Positions 63,523 to 64,000 of a stretch of 64,000 nt of DNA are shown piece by piece (within the stretch, counting starts at the first letter, position 1; each line of letters begins with the position of its first letter). The stretch is from NCBI RefSeq assembly GCF_001039355.2, contig NW_019775180.1, positions 353,337-417,336 on the forward strand. Reading direction: 5' to 3'. The notes beneath the pieces were generated by a model. It saw nothing but the letters and a program-made list of their open reading frames with translations, was not told where the DNA came from and did no database searches. Position numbers and translations under genes: made by a program. This stretch comes from Lingula anatina (Eukaryota; Brachiopoda; Lingulata; Lingulida; Lingulidae).

Positions 63523-63873
63523 TTGGAAAAAAAAAGAATAGTTGTATCATGCCAAGTCTGTGACTACTACCATGCTATGCAAGAAGAAAGGGGAAGCGAT
63601 GGCAGACCATTGAAAAGCACATTAAGGTTAGGATATCTAATTTGGTGTGACAGAGGAAAAAGCACCCTGGGTGTATGTAAGCAGTGTCATGTCCTGGTGC
63701 TGTCATATCTTGTAGTCCTTACTGGGTACTTGGATGCTATCAGAAACCTTGTTCATAAAACAAAACATGGCCTTACAGAAGTTGAATCCGATACCATGGG
63801 AAATGAGATTTTAGCCACTGCTGATCAGGTCCTAACTTTACTAGAATATGCTGGTCGTCAAGTACATGGATAA
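63523..63873 (+). CDS. Uncertain 116-codon open frame
   Basis: The longest open frame in the last 5 kb. The predicted product has two CxxC pairs (CQVC near residue 10; CKQC near residue 53) and a hydrophobic stretch VLVLSYLVVLTGYL. No family is recognised, and codon use is not clearly coding. It could be chance, part of a UTR, or an exon of a gene that continues beyond 64000. Confidence 0.15.
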   Translation: MEKKRIVVSCQVCDYYHAMQEERGSDGRPLKSTLRLGYLIWCDRGKSTLGVCKQCHVLVLSYLVVLTGYLDAIRNLVHKTKHGLTEVESDTMGNEILATADQVLTLLEYAGRQVHG

Positions 63874-64000
63874 GTTTCTGTCATTGGAATATTGTGGTTT
63901 TTAATCATAACTAAAGTATATTTTCAATTGTATATATCAGGCCCAAATTGGGAGAGTGCTTTTTCTTTAAAGAATGCATAGGCATGCTATTTTACTTCTT

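Larger units (their letters stand above)
58700..64000. other. Region upstream of Frizzled, no gene recognised
   Basis: AT-rich, with microsatellites. No protein family, splice-linked exon set or RNA gene was recognised. The only notable open frame is 63523-63873, listed separately. Confidence 0.5.

Overview
The window is animal nuclear DNA. Genes have many exons with GT-AG introns of about 100 to 2,000 bases, AT-rich introns, long gene-free stretches, microsatellites and transposon remnants. A single AP-1/AP-2 beta adaptin gene (vertebrates have two), a JHAMT-like methyltransferase, a Frizzled-9/10-type receptor and very high allelic variation suggest a marine invertebrate, most likely a lophotrochozoan such as a mollusc. 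That placement is inference. Gene models below were built by hand from splice signals, reading phase and remembered family sequences; every exon set sums to a whole number of codons. Layout: 383-9077 (+) AP-1/AP-2 complex beta subunit, 20 exons, 939 aa, with two homologous alternative last exons; 10298-12148 (-) JHAMT-like SAM methyltransferase, 5 exons, 295 aa; 12759-14430 (+) ALKBH2 DNA repair dioxygenase, 3 exons, 249 aa, head-to-head with the methyltransferase; 15597-31087 (-) SMG6, the endonuclease of nonsense-mediated mRNA decay, 20 exons in total with 19 listed plus split coding start, 1491 aa; 33608-47594 (-) USP16/USP45-type deubiquitinase, 19 exons, 1053 aa; 56458-58322 (-) single-exon Frizzled-9/10 receptor broken by one apparent frameshift. 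The stretches 47.9-56.4 kb and 58.7-64 kb show no convincing gene. The genes belong to separate housekeeping or signalling pathways (clathrin transport, methylation, alkylation repair, mRNA decay, ubiquitin removal, Wnt reception) and do not form a functional cluster. The assembly matters here. Single N characters at 2305, 2987, 19664, 22907, 31397 and 44767 mark contig joins, and at most of them the sequence on one side repeats on the other. AP beta exons 5-6, SMG6 exons 7-16 and USP16 exons 1-7 (plus part of 8) therefore each appear twice. These look like unmerged alleles, not gene duplications. They also act as an allele comparison: one copy carries a 1.0 kb Helitron/HINE-like insertion (18750-19763) and another a 2.1 kb terminal-inverted-repeat element (39783-41878), each absent from the other copy. 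I saw no new multi-gene system; the most interesting items are the AP beta alternative terminal exons, the polymorphic HINE with its periodic DR1 motifs, the TIR element with a preserved empty site, and the Frizzled frameshift.
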